64,000 nucleotides of DNA, taken from Flammeovirgaceae bacterium UBA2786 (lineage in GTDB: Bacteria; Bacteroidota; Bacteroidia; Cytophagales; Cyclobacteriaceae). The position numbers were made by a program, and so were the translations under genes. This document shows positions 10,067-17,703 of the stretch, in pieces. The DNA lies in NCBI GenBank assembly GCA_002352225.1, contig DEIA01000042.1, positions 1-64,000 of the forward strand, in the 5' to 3' direction. The notes below the pieces were generated by a model. It ran no database searches. It saw only the letters and a list, made by a program, of their open reading frames with translations, and was not told where the DNA came from. Positions within the stretch are counted from its first letter, which is position 1, and every line of letters begins with the position of its first letter.

Positions 10067-10978
10067 CTAGTCTTCTACAATCTCAACCAGTTCAATTTCA
10101 TAAATAAGGTTAGAGTTTGCCGGAATTATTACTCCCCCCGCGCCTGTTGCCGCCTGATTACCAAAACCTAAAACAGATGGTACATATAATGTAGCTCTTG
10201 TTCCCGGTTTCATTTTGGTTAAGGCTGCCTGAAATGCGTAGATATAATTGATTACACGGCTATCAAAAATTTCGGTTGGGCCGTTGCCACCCGTAAAAAA
10301 AGTAGCACCTGTGGTAAGAACCTTGCCTGTATAGGTAAGCCTAACTTTGTCGTACAATGTTGCGGTTGGTCCACTACCCGGCACAGTAATCACATACCGG
10401 AGTCCGGTGGTATCTTTTATTACATTCTCAACTTCATTCGTTACAAGGTATTGATCTAATGCAACGGTATCGGCAGCCAACTGAGTAAGCTCAGCAGGTG
10501 TTACGGTAACACTAATCAGTTCAACTTCAAATTTCAAATTAGAATTAGATGGAATACCCGGCAGATTTGTAGCACCATAGGCATACCCCGATGGCACGTA
10601 GATGATAGCTTTGCTTCCGGGCGTCATTAAAGAAAGGCCCACTTGCATACCCGGTACCAGATCTTCCAGTTTAGAGGTCGCATCGGCATCTTCATCAATT
10701 ATGCTTGAACTTCCCATAACCGAAAGCTTATACCCAAAGCGCACTTCACTCGAAATCTTAGGAGGAAACCCGAAACCTGGTTCCGTAATGTTGAAATAAA
10801 CCCCGCTTACATCTTTACGCGCTGGCAGGTTATTAGTCCTAATGTAAATACCAATGTTAGTTGTATCCATCTTCCACTGTTCTGCAAACTCATTCACTAC
10901 GGGTTCGCTATTCAAACAAGACGTAAACATGATTGAACCAACAACTAAAAATCCTAATACACTCAAAAAACCACGCAT
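10067..10978 (-). CDS. FKBP-type peptidyl-prolyl isomerase lipoprotein, two domains
   Basis: 303 residues. A lipoprotein signal (hydrophobic 4-18, then FTSC with Cys21) points to membrane anchoring. Two FKBP domains follow, about 80-160 and about 195-300. Both keep the late FKBP pattern: PGSKAIIYVPSGYAYG with IPSNSNLKFEVEL in the first, PGTRATLYVPSVLGFG with IPANSNLIYEIEL in the second. FKBPs catalyse cis-trans isomerisation of prolyl bonds; lipoprotein versions in Bacteroidota are thought to help fold envelope proteins. The first domain is less canonical near its N-terminal strands and may be inactive. Single-gene unit, converging on the glycosyltransferase. Confidence 0.88.
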   Translation of the reverse strand: MRGFLSVLGFLVVGSIMFTSCLNSEPVVNEFAEQWKMDTTNIGIYIRTNNLPARKDVSGVYFNITEPGFGFPPKISSEVRFGYKLSVMGSSSIIDEDADATSKLEDLVPGMQVGLSLMTPGSKAIIYVPSGYAYGATNLPGIPSNSNLKFEVELISVTVTPAELTQLAADTVALDQYLVTNEVENVIKDTTGLRYVITVPGSGPTATLYDKVRLTYTGKVLTTGATFFTGGNGPTEIFDSRVINYIYAFQAALTKMKPGTRATLYVPSVLGFGNQAATGAGGVIIPANSNLIYEIELVEIVED

Positions 10979-11172
10979 AATTATTTTTTTTTAAATTTTA
11001 ACGGACAAAAGAAATAAAAATTTTACGGATCGCGAAAAACAGTTCCGCATATACCGGTAAGACACCCTTAAACAGCGATGAGTTGGAATGCGCCTGTAAA
11101 ATTCATAGTTGCAGGCGTTCTTCCTGATTTGGATTGAATCCCTCAAACTTCCATTTTTGAGATCGGACCAAT

Positions 11173-11180
11173 TATCTTTG
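11173..11180 (+). promoter_or_regulatory. -7 element TATCTTTG for patatin gene
   Basis: Exact TAnnTTTG match ending 15 bases before the ATG at 11196. No good -33 TTG at the usual distance. The position supports the 11196 start over the longer TTG-started reading frame from 11109. Confidence 0.5.
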
Positions 11181-11195
11181 ATCGCTACTTTGAAA

Positions 11196-12065
11196 ATGAA
11201 GAACGTTAGATTGGTATTAGGCAGCGGTGGAGCCCGGGGCATGGCCCATATTGGAGTAATTGAAGAACTGGAGAAATCCGGTTTTATTATCAAAGAAGTG
11301 GTGGGCTGCTCAATGGGTGCTGTAGTAGGCGGAATTTATTGTGCTAATTACCTGCAGGAGTATAAACACTGGCTGATAAAACTCTCGCGGCTGGATGTGT
11401 TTCGCCTGCTGGATTTCACAATATCAGCACAGGGTTTTGTAAAAGGTGAGCGAATTTTTAAAGCAATTGAAGAATTTATTGGGGAACACCAGATCGAAAA
11501 TTTCAACACTCCGTTTGCTGCGGTAGCTACCGACCTGGTAGAACAAAAAGAAGTTGTTTACAGAACCGGTAGCCTGTTCAAGGCATTACGGGCTTCTATT
11601 GCAATACCAACCGTATTTACTCCTGTGCGCGAAGGAAAGCACAAATTGGTAGATGGAGGTGTACTTAATCCACTACCCCTGAATTTGATTAAGCGCCAGC
11701 CTAACGAGTGGGTAGTGGCGGTAAACCTTAATGCTAATATTCCATCTACGCCAGAGCAACTTGAAGGAGCAGAACTTGAAAGAAAAGAGCAGACTGCATA
11801 CCTGAAAATGATCGATGCTATTCGGTCGTCTTTGCCCAGTTTTGAAAAGTCTACCGATGCAGCCGATAAACTCAGTTTGTTTGATCTGCTCAACAAATCA
11901 TACGATATGACGCAGGATCGGCTAACCGCAGTTATGATTGATATTCACAAACCTGATCTGGTTGTAAACATCTCGCGCGATGCGTGTGGTGTATATGAAT
12001 TTTACCGGGCAAACGAAATTATTGAAATGGGGCGTAAGGCATTTCATCACGCTTATAAACCATGA
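11196..12065 (+). CDS. Patatin-like phospholipase (RssA-like)
   Basis: 289 residues from ATG 11196; an upstream in-frame TTG (11109) would precede the likely promoter and is rejected. The protein carries the patatin hallmarks: the oxyanion loop GSGGARG (9-15), the nucleophile elbow GCSMG with Ser39, and the DGG motif with catalytic Asp153. Family members are serine-aspartate dyad lipid acyl hydrolases. There is no signal peptide and no C-terminal beta-barrel, so it resembles the soluble cytoplasmic RssA/YchK type rather than a secreted effector. The substrate is unknown. Confidence 0.88.
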   Translation: MKNVRLVLGSGGARGMAHIGVIEELEKSGFIIKEVVGCSMGAVVGGIYCANYLQEYKHWLIKLSRLDVFRLLDFTISAQGFVKGERIFKAIEEFIGEHQIENFNTPFAAVATDLVEQKEVVYRTGSLFKALRASIAIPTVFTPVREGKHKLVDGGVLNPLPLNLIKRQPNEWVVAVNLNANIPSTPEQLEGAELERKEQTAYLKMIDAIRSSLPSFEKSTDAADKLSLFDLLNKSYDMTQDRLTAVMIDIHKPDLVVNISRDACGVYEFYRANEIIEMGRKAFHHAYKP

Positions 12066-12080
12066 GAATGATTATTTCGC

Positions 12081-12088
12081 TACCTTTG
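12081..12088 (+). promoter_or_regulatory. -7 element TACCTTTG for rhlE
   Basis: Exact TAnnTTTG match. A start about 7 bases downstream would give a leader of about 130 bases before the helicase ATG, long for this genome where many -7 elements lie within 30-40 bases of the start. Confidence 0.45.
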
Positions 12089-12094
12089 CGCATC

Positions 12095-12226
12095 ACTCCT
12101 CCAAATTCACTCAGAAAAGCCCTTTCTGTGCAGCCGCAAAGTCGGAAATGAGCCAAGAGGCGTCTAACCTGTCAAATTATTTTTTATGTACCGCACAGTC
12201 TTTTACTGTGCATTTCAATCACAAAC
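12095..12226 (+). promoter_or_regulatory. Long structured 5' leader of rhlE
   Basis: Contains a 7-bp hairpin GCACAGT-CTTTT-ACTGTGC (12193-12211) that ends 15 bases before the start codon. An upstream CTGTGC (12126-12131) could pair instead with GCACAG (12193-12198), so the two helices exclude each other. Long folded leaders are common for cold-induced RNA helicase mRNAs. Regulation here is inference; the hairpin could also act as a weak terminator for the patatin gene, although no T tract follows. Confidence 0.4.
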
Positions 12227-13540
12227 ATGTTCGAAAAATTAAATCTTATTGATCCTATTCTTAAAGCCCTGCAAGCGGAAGGTTATATAAACCCTACACC
12301 TATTCAGGAGCAAGCAATACCTGTTTTATTACAACGTAAAGATTTGTTAGGCTGCGCCCAAACCGGAACCGGAAAAACGGCAGCCTTCTCTATCCCCATG
12401 TTGCAACTGCTACATCAGGATGAACTTTATAAAAAAGAACCTGCTGGCATTAAAGCATTAGTACTTACACCAACCCGCGAACTGGCCATTCAAATTGGTG
12501 AGAGCATTCAGGCTTACGGAAAACTGTTACGCATAAAACATACTGTAATTTTTGGCGGTGTTTCGCAAAAACCACAAACCGATGCCTTACGGGCCGGGGT
12601 TGATATTTTAGTTGCCACTCCTGGGCGTTTGCTCGACCTGATGGATCAACGTTACATCAAACTCGATCGCCTGAAAATGTTTGTACTCGATGAAGCCGAC
12701 CGCATGTTAGACATGGGCTTTATTCATGATGTGAAAAAAATTATCAGCCGTATTCCTGCCAAACGACAAACCATTTTCTTCTCGGCCACCATGCCGCCAG
12801 AAATTTCGGCATTGGCTAACACAATCTTAACAAACCCTGTTCGCGTAGAAGTAACACCGGTTTCATCTACTGCCAATACGGTTAAACAAGAAATTTACTT
12901 TGTTGACAAGGCAAACAAGCGTCATCTGTTATTGCATTTATTAAAAACAAATAACATCAATACTGCTCTTGTTTTTACGCGTACCAAACACGGAGCCGAC
13001 CGGGTAGCGAAAGACCTGAACCGGGCCGGCATTATGGCCGAAGCTATTCACGGAAACAAATCGCAAAACGCCAGGCAGCGTGCACTAAGCAATTTTAAAG
13101 AACAAAAAACACGCGTGCTGGTTGCCACCGATATTGCTGCACGCGGAATTGACATTGACGAACTCTCGCACGTAATCAATTTTGAGTTGCCCAATGTTCC
13201 GGAAACGTATGTACATCGCATAGGTCGCACCGGTCGTGCCGGAGCAAGCGGAAGTTCAATTTCGTTTTGCGATACCGAAGAAAAAGCATATCTCAAAGAC
13301 ATTCAGAAGCTGATTGGTAAATCGGTGCCGGTTGCAACCGATAATCCCTTCCCGATGAATGCGAACGGAGTGGTTGCTCAACCCGCACATAAACCCGTAC
13401 AGCAACCTCAGCAGAAACAACGTAAAGATTTCAGAAAAGGGAAATCATCGCACACAGCCTCCAAGAAACCGAATTCTGGCAATGCTTCGCGTAAGTCCGG
13501 CCGCGATTGGCTAAGTATGCCACGCGAACAGAACTACTAA
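12227..13540 (+). CDS. rhlE: DEAD-box ATP-dependent RNA helicase (RhlE type)
   Basis: 437 residues, full helicase core. Motifs in order: Q motif PTPIQEQA (23-30), Walker A AQTGTGKT (44-51), PTRELA (82-87), TPGR (131-134), DEAD (155-158), SAT (186-188), then ARGIDI and HRIGRTGR in the second RecA domain. A basic low-complexity tail (about 375-437, rich in K, Q, R and S) likely binds RNA. RhlE helicases unwind structured RNA in ribosome assembly and mRNA turnover, often under cold stress. The gene has its own -7 element, a long leader and a strong terminator, so it is probably monocistronic. Confidence 0.93.
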   Translation: MFEKLNLIDPILKALQAEGYINPTPIQEQAIPVLLQRKDLLGCAQTGTGKTAAFSIPMLQLLHQDELYKKEPAGIKALVLTPTRELAIQIGESIQAYGKLLRIKHTVIFGGVSQKPQTDALRAGVDILVATPGRLLDLMDQRYIKLDRLKMFVLDEADRMLDMGFIHDVKKIISRIPAKRQTIFFSATMPPEISALANTILTNPVRVEVTPVSSTANTVKQEIYFVDKANKRHLLLHLLKTNNINTALVFTRTKHGADRVAKDLNRAGIMAEAIHGNKSQNARQRALSNFKEQKTRVLVATDIAARGIDIDELSHVINFELPNVPETYVHRIGRTGRAGASGSSISFCDTEEKAYLKDIQKLIGKSVPVATDNPFPMNANGVVAQPAHKPVQQPQQKQRKDFRKGKSSHTASKKPNSGNASRKSGRDWLSMPREQNY

Positions 13541-13547
13541 CTAAAAG

Positions 13548-13581
13548 AGGCGTCTGACACTTTGGAAGTGTCTTGACGCCT
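13548..13581 (+). terminator. Terminator hairpin after rhlE
   Basis: Two-step stem AGGCGTC (13548-13554)...GACGCCT (13575-13581), enclosing GACACTT...AAGTGTC with a TGG loop, followed by TTGCAATTTT. It ends 15 bases before the next ATG, so it could also limit expression of the phosphodiesterase. Confidence 0.75.
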
Positions 13582-13596
13582 TTGCAATTTTCATCC

Positions 13597-14100
13597 ATGA
13601 AAATCGGCCTGATCAGCGATACACACAGCTACCTCGACCCTGCCGTATTTACTTACTTTAAAGATTGCGATGAAGTATGGCATGCCGGTGACATTGGTGA
13701 TAAACAAGTAGCCAATCAACTGGAAAGTTTCAAACCACTCCGTGCTGTGTTTGGCAACATCGATGACAAAGAAATGCAATTGCGTTATCCGGAAGATCTT
13801 TGGTTTGATTGCGAAGGACTAACCATCTGGATGACACACATTGGCGGAGCTCCACCCCATTACAATCCGCGCGTTAAAAAAATCCTGAAAGAAAAAATAC
13901 CTGATGTGTTTATCTGCGGTCACTCACACATTTTGCGGGTAAAAAAAGATCCCGGTTACAATATGCTTTACATAAACCCGGGCGCAGCGGGCAATCATGG
14001 GTTTCATTCTATGAAAACCATTGTCCGGTTCGAGATCAGCAATAAAATAATCGGTAAGCTGGAAGTGATTGAATTGGGGAAACGGGGAGCGCTCGCCTGA
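13597..14100 (+). CDS. Metallophosphoesterase, YfcE/MJ0936-type phosphodiesterase
   Basis: 167 residues from ATG 13597; an upstream TTG at 13573 would start inside the terminator stem and is rejected. Calcineurin-like metal-binding motifs are complete: DTH (Asp8, His10), GD (Asp32), GN (53-54), His81 and GHSH (108-111). The length fits small single-domain phosphodiesterases of the YfcE family, which hydrolyse phosphodiester model substrates and need Mn or another divalent metal. The physiological substrate is not known. Cytoplasmic, no signal peptide. Confidence 0.85.
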   Translation: MKIGLISDTHSYLDPAVFTYFKDCDEVWHAGDIGDKQVANQLESFKPLRAVFGNIDDKEMQLRYPEDLWFDCEGLTIWMTHIGGAPPHYNPRVKKILKEKIPDVFICGHSHILRVKKDPGYNMLYINPGAAGNHGFHSMKTIVRFEISNKIIGKLEVIELGKRGALA

Positions 14101-14103
14101 CGG

Positions 14104-14438
14104 CTATGCTATTTTTAAAATGCAATTCTGTTTGTCGGTTGTGCCAAATACAATAAGTTCTTTCTGGTTTTTAACAATCAATTCCAGAATATATTCGGTT
14201 GATCTGTTCCCGCAGATTATATGAACAACTTTAGGCGGGCAGCCATTTACAAGACTGCGCTCATCAAAATCATTGTCCTTGGTGAGAATTATAAAATTAT
14301 TTTTTAAGGCATACTCCCACACGGCAAGATCATCTGCCGATACACCCACATTACTTCGCACATATTCAGAATCAGGGAAAGGCAATAAAAGCCCCGAAAG
14401 GAGTTTATGAGAAGGTTATTATCTATTAGCAACTTCAA
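14104..14438 (-). pseudogene. DUF5615 PIN-like toxin, frameshifted by one missing base
   Basis: The C-terminal part (SADDLAVWEYALKNNFIILT, then KDNDFDERSL, GCPPKVVHI, GNRSTEYI) matches DUF5615 PIN-like toxins. The expected N-terminus, KLLIDNNL, is present just upstream in another frame from a TTG at 14438. Adding one base at about 14412-14413 (TT to TTT in the coding strand) joins them as IDNNLSHKLLSGLLLPFPDS and gives exactly 111 residues, a normal family length. As it stands the protein lacks the acidic N-terminal Asp of the PIN site. Either a real inactivating deletion or a homopolymer sequencing error. The TTG start overlaps the TGA of the DUF433 gene (TTGA), as expected for a translationally coupled pair. 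Confidence 0.8.
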
Positions 14439-14664
14439 GCCGATTGAAGCAGACGGGTGTGTTTTTCAGCATCAGCTGCATAGCTTAAGCAAGCCTGAAT
14501 GTCTTCGAGAGTCAGTTCAGGAAAATCTTCCAGAATCTGAGCGGCAGTCGTCCCAGATGCAAGGTAACTCAGTATATCATAAACCGTAATCCGCATGCCA
14601 CGAATGCACGGTTTCCCTCCGCGTTTCCTGGCTCCAATGTTATAATCGGGTTTTGCAGATTCAT
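14435..14664 (-). pseudogene. DUF433 antitoxin-like gene, frameshifted by one missing base
   Basis: From ATG 14664 the frame reads MNLQNPIITLEPG and then leaves the family pattern and stops early. Adding one base at 14624-14626 (AAA to AAAA in the coding strand) restores GKRGGKPCIRGMRITVYDIL and continues through DFPELTLEDIQACLSYA to a stop at 14435, exactly 76 residues. This is the normal length and motif set of DUF433, a small winged-helix-like family commonly paired with DUF5615 toxins. The pair is therefore a recognisable toxin-antitoxin-like module with one single-base deletion in each gene. No signs of transfer beyond the accessory nature of the families. Confidence 0.8.
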
Positions 14665-14671
14665 ATCATCC

Positions 14672-14679
14672 CAAAGATA
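14672..14679 (-). promoter_or_regulatory. -7 element TATCTTTG for DUF433-DUF5615
   Basis: Exact TAnnTTTG on the minus strand, 7 bases before the DUF433 ATG. The very short spacing would give a nearly leaderless mRNA. No clear -33 TTG. Confidence 0.45.
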
Positions 14680-14797
14680 ACCAAACTATATAAAAAAAAA
14701 GTCGACCTTTCTATTTGACACCTTTCGTTTTCAAAAAATTCATAAACTTTTATTCTATTCTTCATTCACAAAGTTGTTACAGTGCAAACACACCTAC

Positions 14798-17215
14798 CTA
14801 TTTCTTGCTCACTGGTTTCTTCTTCACTGGCCTGCTGTAATACCTATTGTACTTTTCAAGCAATACCTCTTCGTATTGGCTAAGTGGCCGCTTTGTGCTG
14901 ATGCTGTTAAGCAAGTTACGGGCATACCAGGTGGCATCGTATTGGCCGGGTATTACATAAAATGCATTTAACTGGTGTAATAGGTAAAGTGACAGACGTG
15001 GAGTAACCGCATTGGCATGCTGGCTGTAGTAGCGCGAGATAAACGCGAGCGATTGCTGGGCAATTTCTGTGTGTTTACTATTTCCGGGTTCGTAATACTG
15101 AGAAAGGTAATGCAACGCCTTCAGGTGATAGTTGAGATAAAGGTTATTAACCGTTGCACGGCAAATACGTTTATCTGCCCGCTTAAGCATGGTAATAAGC
15201 TTGTGCATATCTTCCAGCAACACTTCACGGTCTTGAAAATAATTTTGTTCCGGGTTCCAGTTAGTAACATTGTAGTTCAGTAGCAAAAACAAATCGAATT
15301 CATACCAATCATCGGAAGAGATTACATATTGAGCAAAGCTTTTGTTGTTTCTAAGAAAAATACTTTTAAGATAAAAATTAAACGGCTCGTAAACTGTTGG
15401 GCCATAGTTAGGCTGGTAGCGGCCATCCTGCAGCATAATAGCCCCGGTTAATTTCTTCTCAGGATAAAGTTCATCTAACCAGGCATCGGTATAAGGTTTG
15501 GGCGGTGCTTCTTTCGTGAATGCAAAATGTTGACATGGAACCTCTGTATATTGTGCCATCTCATTTAAGAAAGCCAACTGCCTGAGTTTATATCCTCCAA
15601 ATTTCGAGTTTAACGGGTAATCAGTCATGCATAAATCATCCAGACTAATCCAACCCTTGCGAACGTAGTCAAAAAAATACGATTGGATATCTACCAACTG
15701 CGCAGAATACTTTCTAAAATCTTCGAAACCGAAACGGGCCTTCTCAATTTTTTTTATCAAGTTGAAATGTGCCGTAATGATACTGTTGGCAAGCCGTCCT
15801 GTCTTAATATGATTGTTCAAGGCTGCAGAGTCAATACTATTTTTCCTTTCCAACTGAATAATCTGGTGATATGCCAGTAATATCTGTAGTAGATCTTTAT
15901 TTTTTGCATTATCCAGTACCTGGTCAAATTCTTCCGGACTGATTTGTTGCGCAAGCATCATGTTAAACAAATAAGCCAACATACCCATTACACGTGATTC
16001 TGACTGAGCATAAGGCACACTCTGATTGTTACGAGGAAATAACCGTTCTTCCCACACATAAAAATCACGTTTAAATCGTTCAAAAATTTCTTCTTTGTTC
16101 AGTTTCTTAGCCAGTACAAGGTTTAAAGATGCTTTGCGATGATTATTAAGATAGGGCTCTGTTGCTTTGAGCAACTCCTTGTCAGTATTAAGAAGTGTAC
16201 GCAACCCATCATTGCTCAGGGTGTCCAGCCATTGATAAGGAGTTTCTTGTATGGCTTTACGAAACAAATCATATCCATGAGCAACAATTACAGTATCTGA
16301 CAATATCGGTTCATTGTTATGTGCCTGTAGCGTTTTTATCAGGATGCCAGTTCGTTTGTATTGCAGGCGTAGGTTGGCTTCTTCCGTGCCTTCCAGCGAT
16401 GAGTACCCTTCTATAGTAGTGTTTAAAATACTATATTGATTGGTCTCTAAAAAATTCATTACGGGGCGTATACTTTCCGGTCGGGCATCAGCACTACCTT
16501 TTTCAAAATAGATATCAAACGTTTGACGGATAACCTGACGGTCTGGAATACGGTATGCCGTGTACTTAAATTTGTCAATACCATATCCGGTTTGTTTTCG
16601 AAGTTCCTTAAAACGATCGAACTCCCTACAGTTAAATGCATCCAGTACCGGCAACGCCCAGGCATGCCCTACAGGAAGAAGGTCAGTACGGTAGGTAGCT
16701 TCCTGAGCAAACCGTCCACTGATTTTTAATGTTATCGGCTCCTCAAGTTTTACGGGCAACCGATATAGTGGTATCCAGTTATGTTTAAAAAAAAGTGAAC
16801 TTTTTCCGCTAGCGAAAAAACGGTCGCGTTCTTGCGGGTAGAACTGAAACATTTTTGTTTTGCGCGCGCCATCCGTAAAAAAAATTGTATCTGCCAATAG
16901 CTGGCTTACATTAGAATCAATAATTGCTTTTACACCCGATAAAGATTGATTAAGCCTGAACGAATAACGCTTACCGCTGGATTGAAGAGTAAACCGTTTA
17001 AAAAATTTAGGTAGCCTGTCGAAATCATTTGCCAATACCCAGGTTGCTTCTGGCGTAATTCGAAGTTGTAAACGCCCTTTGATTTGTTTGTTTTTGGCCT
17101 TGACGGTGAAGTCGCGATAGGTAATAATAACTGAATCAACTGACGGAAGTTGCCACGTCTGAGAAAAAGACAGGCAAGGAATAACACACAAAAAAATAAG
17201 TATTCTTACTCTCAA
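14798..17215 (-). CDS. Large exported protein with OmpA-like segment
   Basis: 805 residues with a signal peptide (about 1-19, ending SFSQ). Residues about 232-300 resemble an OmpA-like peptidoglycan-associated domain: FDIYFEKGSADARPESI, then TIEGYSSLEGTEEANLRLQY, where the family has F-x-G-x-[AT]-[ND]-x-x-G-like and L-S-x-x-R-A-like motifs. The large remainder (300-805) is mostly helical, with no family I recognise. The C-terminus is very basic (KKKPVSKK). It starts at TTG because no in-frame ATG lies upstream; this start is moderately sure. Probably a periplasmic or outer-membrane-associated protein that touches the cell wall; no further function can be stated. Monocistronic. Confidence 0.7.
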   Translation of the reverse strand: MRVRILIFLCVIPCLSFSQTWQLPSVDSVIITYRDFTVKAKNKQIKGRLQLRITPEATWVLANDFDRLPKFFKRFTLQSSGKRYSFRLNQSLSGVKAIIDSNVSQLLADTIFFTDGARKTKMFQFYPQERDRFFASGKSSLFFKHNWIPLYRLPVKLEEPITLKISGRFAQEATYRTDLLPVGHAWALPVLDAFNCREFDRFKELRKQTGYGIDKFKYTAYRIPDRQVIRQTFDIYFEKGSADARPESIRPVMNFLETNQYSILNTTIEGYSSLEGTEEANLRLQYKRTGILIKTLQAHNNEPILSDTVIVAHGYDLFRKAIQETPYQWLDTLSNDGLRTLLNTDKELLKATEPYLNNHRKASLNLVLAKKLNKEEIFERFKRDFYVWEERLFPRNNQSVPYAQSESRVMGMLAYLFNMMLAQQISPEEFDQVLDNAKNKDLLQILLAYHQIIQLERKNSIDSAALNNHIKTGRLANSIITAHFNLIKKIEKARFGFEDFRKYSAQLVDIQSYFFDYVRKGWISLDDLCMTDYPLNSKFGGYKLRQLAFLNEMAQYTEVPCQHFAFTKEAPPKPYTDAWLDELYPEKKLTGAIMLQDGRYQPNYGPTVYEPFNFYLKSIFLRNNKSFAQYVISSDDWYEFDLFLLLNYNVTNWNPEQNYFQDREVLLEDMHKLITMLKRADKRICRATVNNLYLNYHLKALHYLSQYYEPGNSKHTEIAQQSLAFISRYYSQHANAVTPRLSLYLLHQLNAFYVIPGQYDATWYARNLLNSISTKRPLSQYEEVLLEKYNRYYSRPVKKKPVSKK

Positions 17216-17335
17216 CAGTATAAGTCTTTGGGGTAAGATAATAAAACGTATTTTTTAATACTACATCTATCGGAATTGCAACAGACAAGTGTGCTTTCAG
17301 TATCCGTTCAAATAACCAATCCATATAAAAACAAA

Positions 17336-17361
17336 AAGCCAACAGATTTCTCCATTGGCTT
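17336..17361 (-). terminator. Terminator after the 50-residue basic protein gene
   Basis: Arms AAGCCAA (17336-17342) and TTGGCTT (17355-17361); read on the minus strand the stem is followed by TTTTTGTTTTT. Confidence 0.75.
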
Positions 17362-17384
17362 CAATATTATCAAAACAAAAAGAA

Positions 17385-17537
17385 CTACTTGGCCTTAGCC
17401 TTAAATTCTTCTTTGATTTTCTCTATATCAACAACTTTGGCAACCGGTTTGAAATTCTGGTTTTTCAGGTTGGTTCTTCTGCGGGCTGCAACAGCCTTGT
17501 CTTTGCGACCTTTTCTCTTTAAACGTGTTACTGACAT
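17385..17537 (-). CDS. Small basic conserved-type protein, 50 residues
   Basis: ATG 17537 to TAG 17385, reading MSVTRLKRKGRKDKAVAARR at the start and ending IKEEFKAKAK. About a third of residues are Lys or Arg, concentrated in the N-terminal half, with an acidic-basic helical tail. It has its own factor-independent terminator and lies upstream of hisS on the other strand. I recall proteins of this size and start in other Bacteroidota genomes, but no assigned function. The composition suggests RNA, ribosome or DNA binding; that is inference. It is shorter than usual gene-calling cutoffs, so it is easily missed. Confidence 0.72.
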   Translation of the reverse strand: MSVTRLKRKGRKDKAVAARRRTNLKNQNFKPVAKVVDIEKIKEEFKAKAK

Positions 17538-17703
17538 GACTTCTGATTTTTAACAGGGCGCAAAAATAAACAGGTTTTGTAATTTATCGCCACACATTCA
17601 CAGATTATTTCGATTTAAACCATAAAATCACGCACAATCAGCTAACCATACCCGGCCACAGGCAGGTCTGTTTTAATATTTCGGTAAATTGCCCCGTTTT
17701 ATT

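Noticed and set aside
11109..11195. N-terminal extension of the patatin protein
   Set aside because: Would start at TTG upstream of the -7 element and adds residues absent from the family.
12121..12175. Cobalamin riboswitch-like stretch (CCGCAAAGTCGGAAA, GCCAAGAGGCGTC) in the rhlE leader
   Set aside because: Only the 3' portion looks similar; the conserved 5' core is missing and the downstream gene is an RNA helicase, not a B12 gene.
11980..12252. Plus-strand frame of 90 codons over the end of the patatin gene and the rhlE leader
   Set aside because: Different frame from two certain genes, no family features, ends inside rhlE.
14104..14385. A complete 93-residue DUF5615 gene from a TTG start
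   Set aside because: Lacks the conserved N-terminal LIDNNL segment, which is found upstream in another frame; better read as a frameshifted gene.
14407..14589. Plus-strand frame of 60 codons
   Set aside because: Antisense to the DUF433-DUF5615 pair, whose minus-strand reading has clear family motifs.
17136..17342. Minus-strand frame of 68 codons overlapping the start of the OmpA-like gene
   Set aside because: Offset frame, no signal or family features; overlaps the true signal peptide region.
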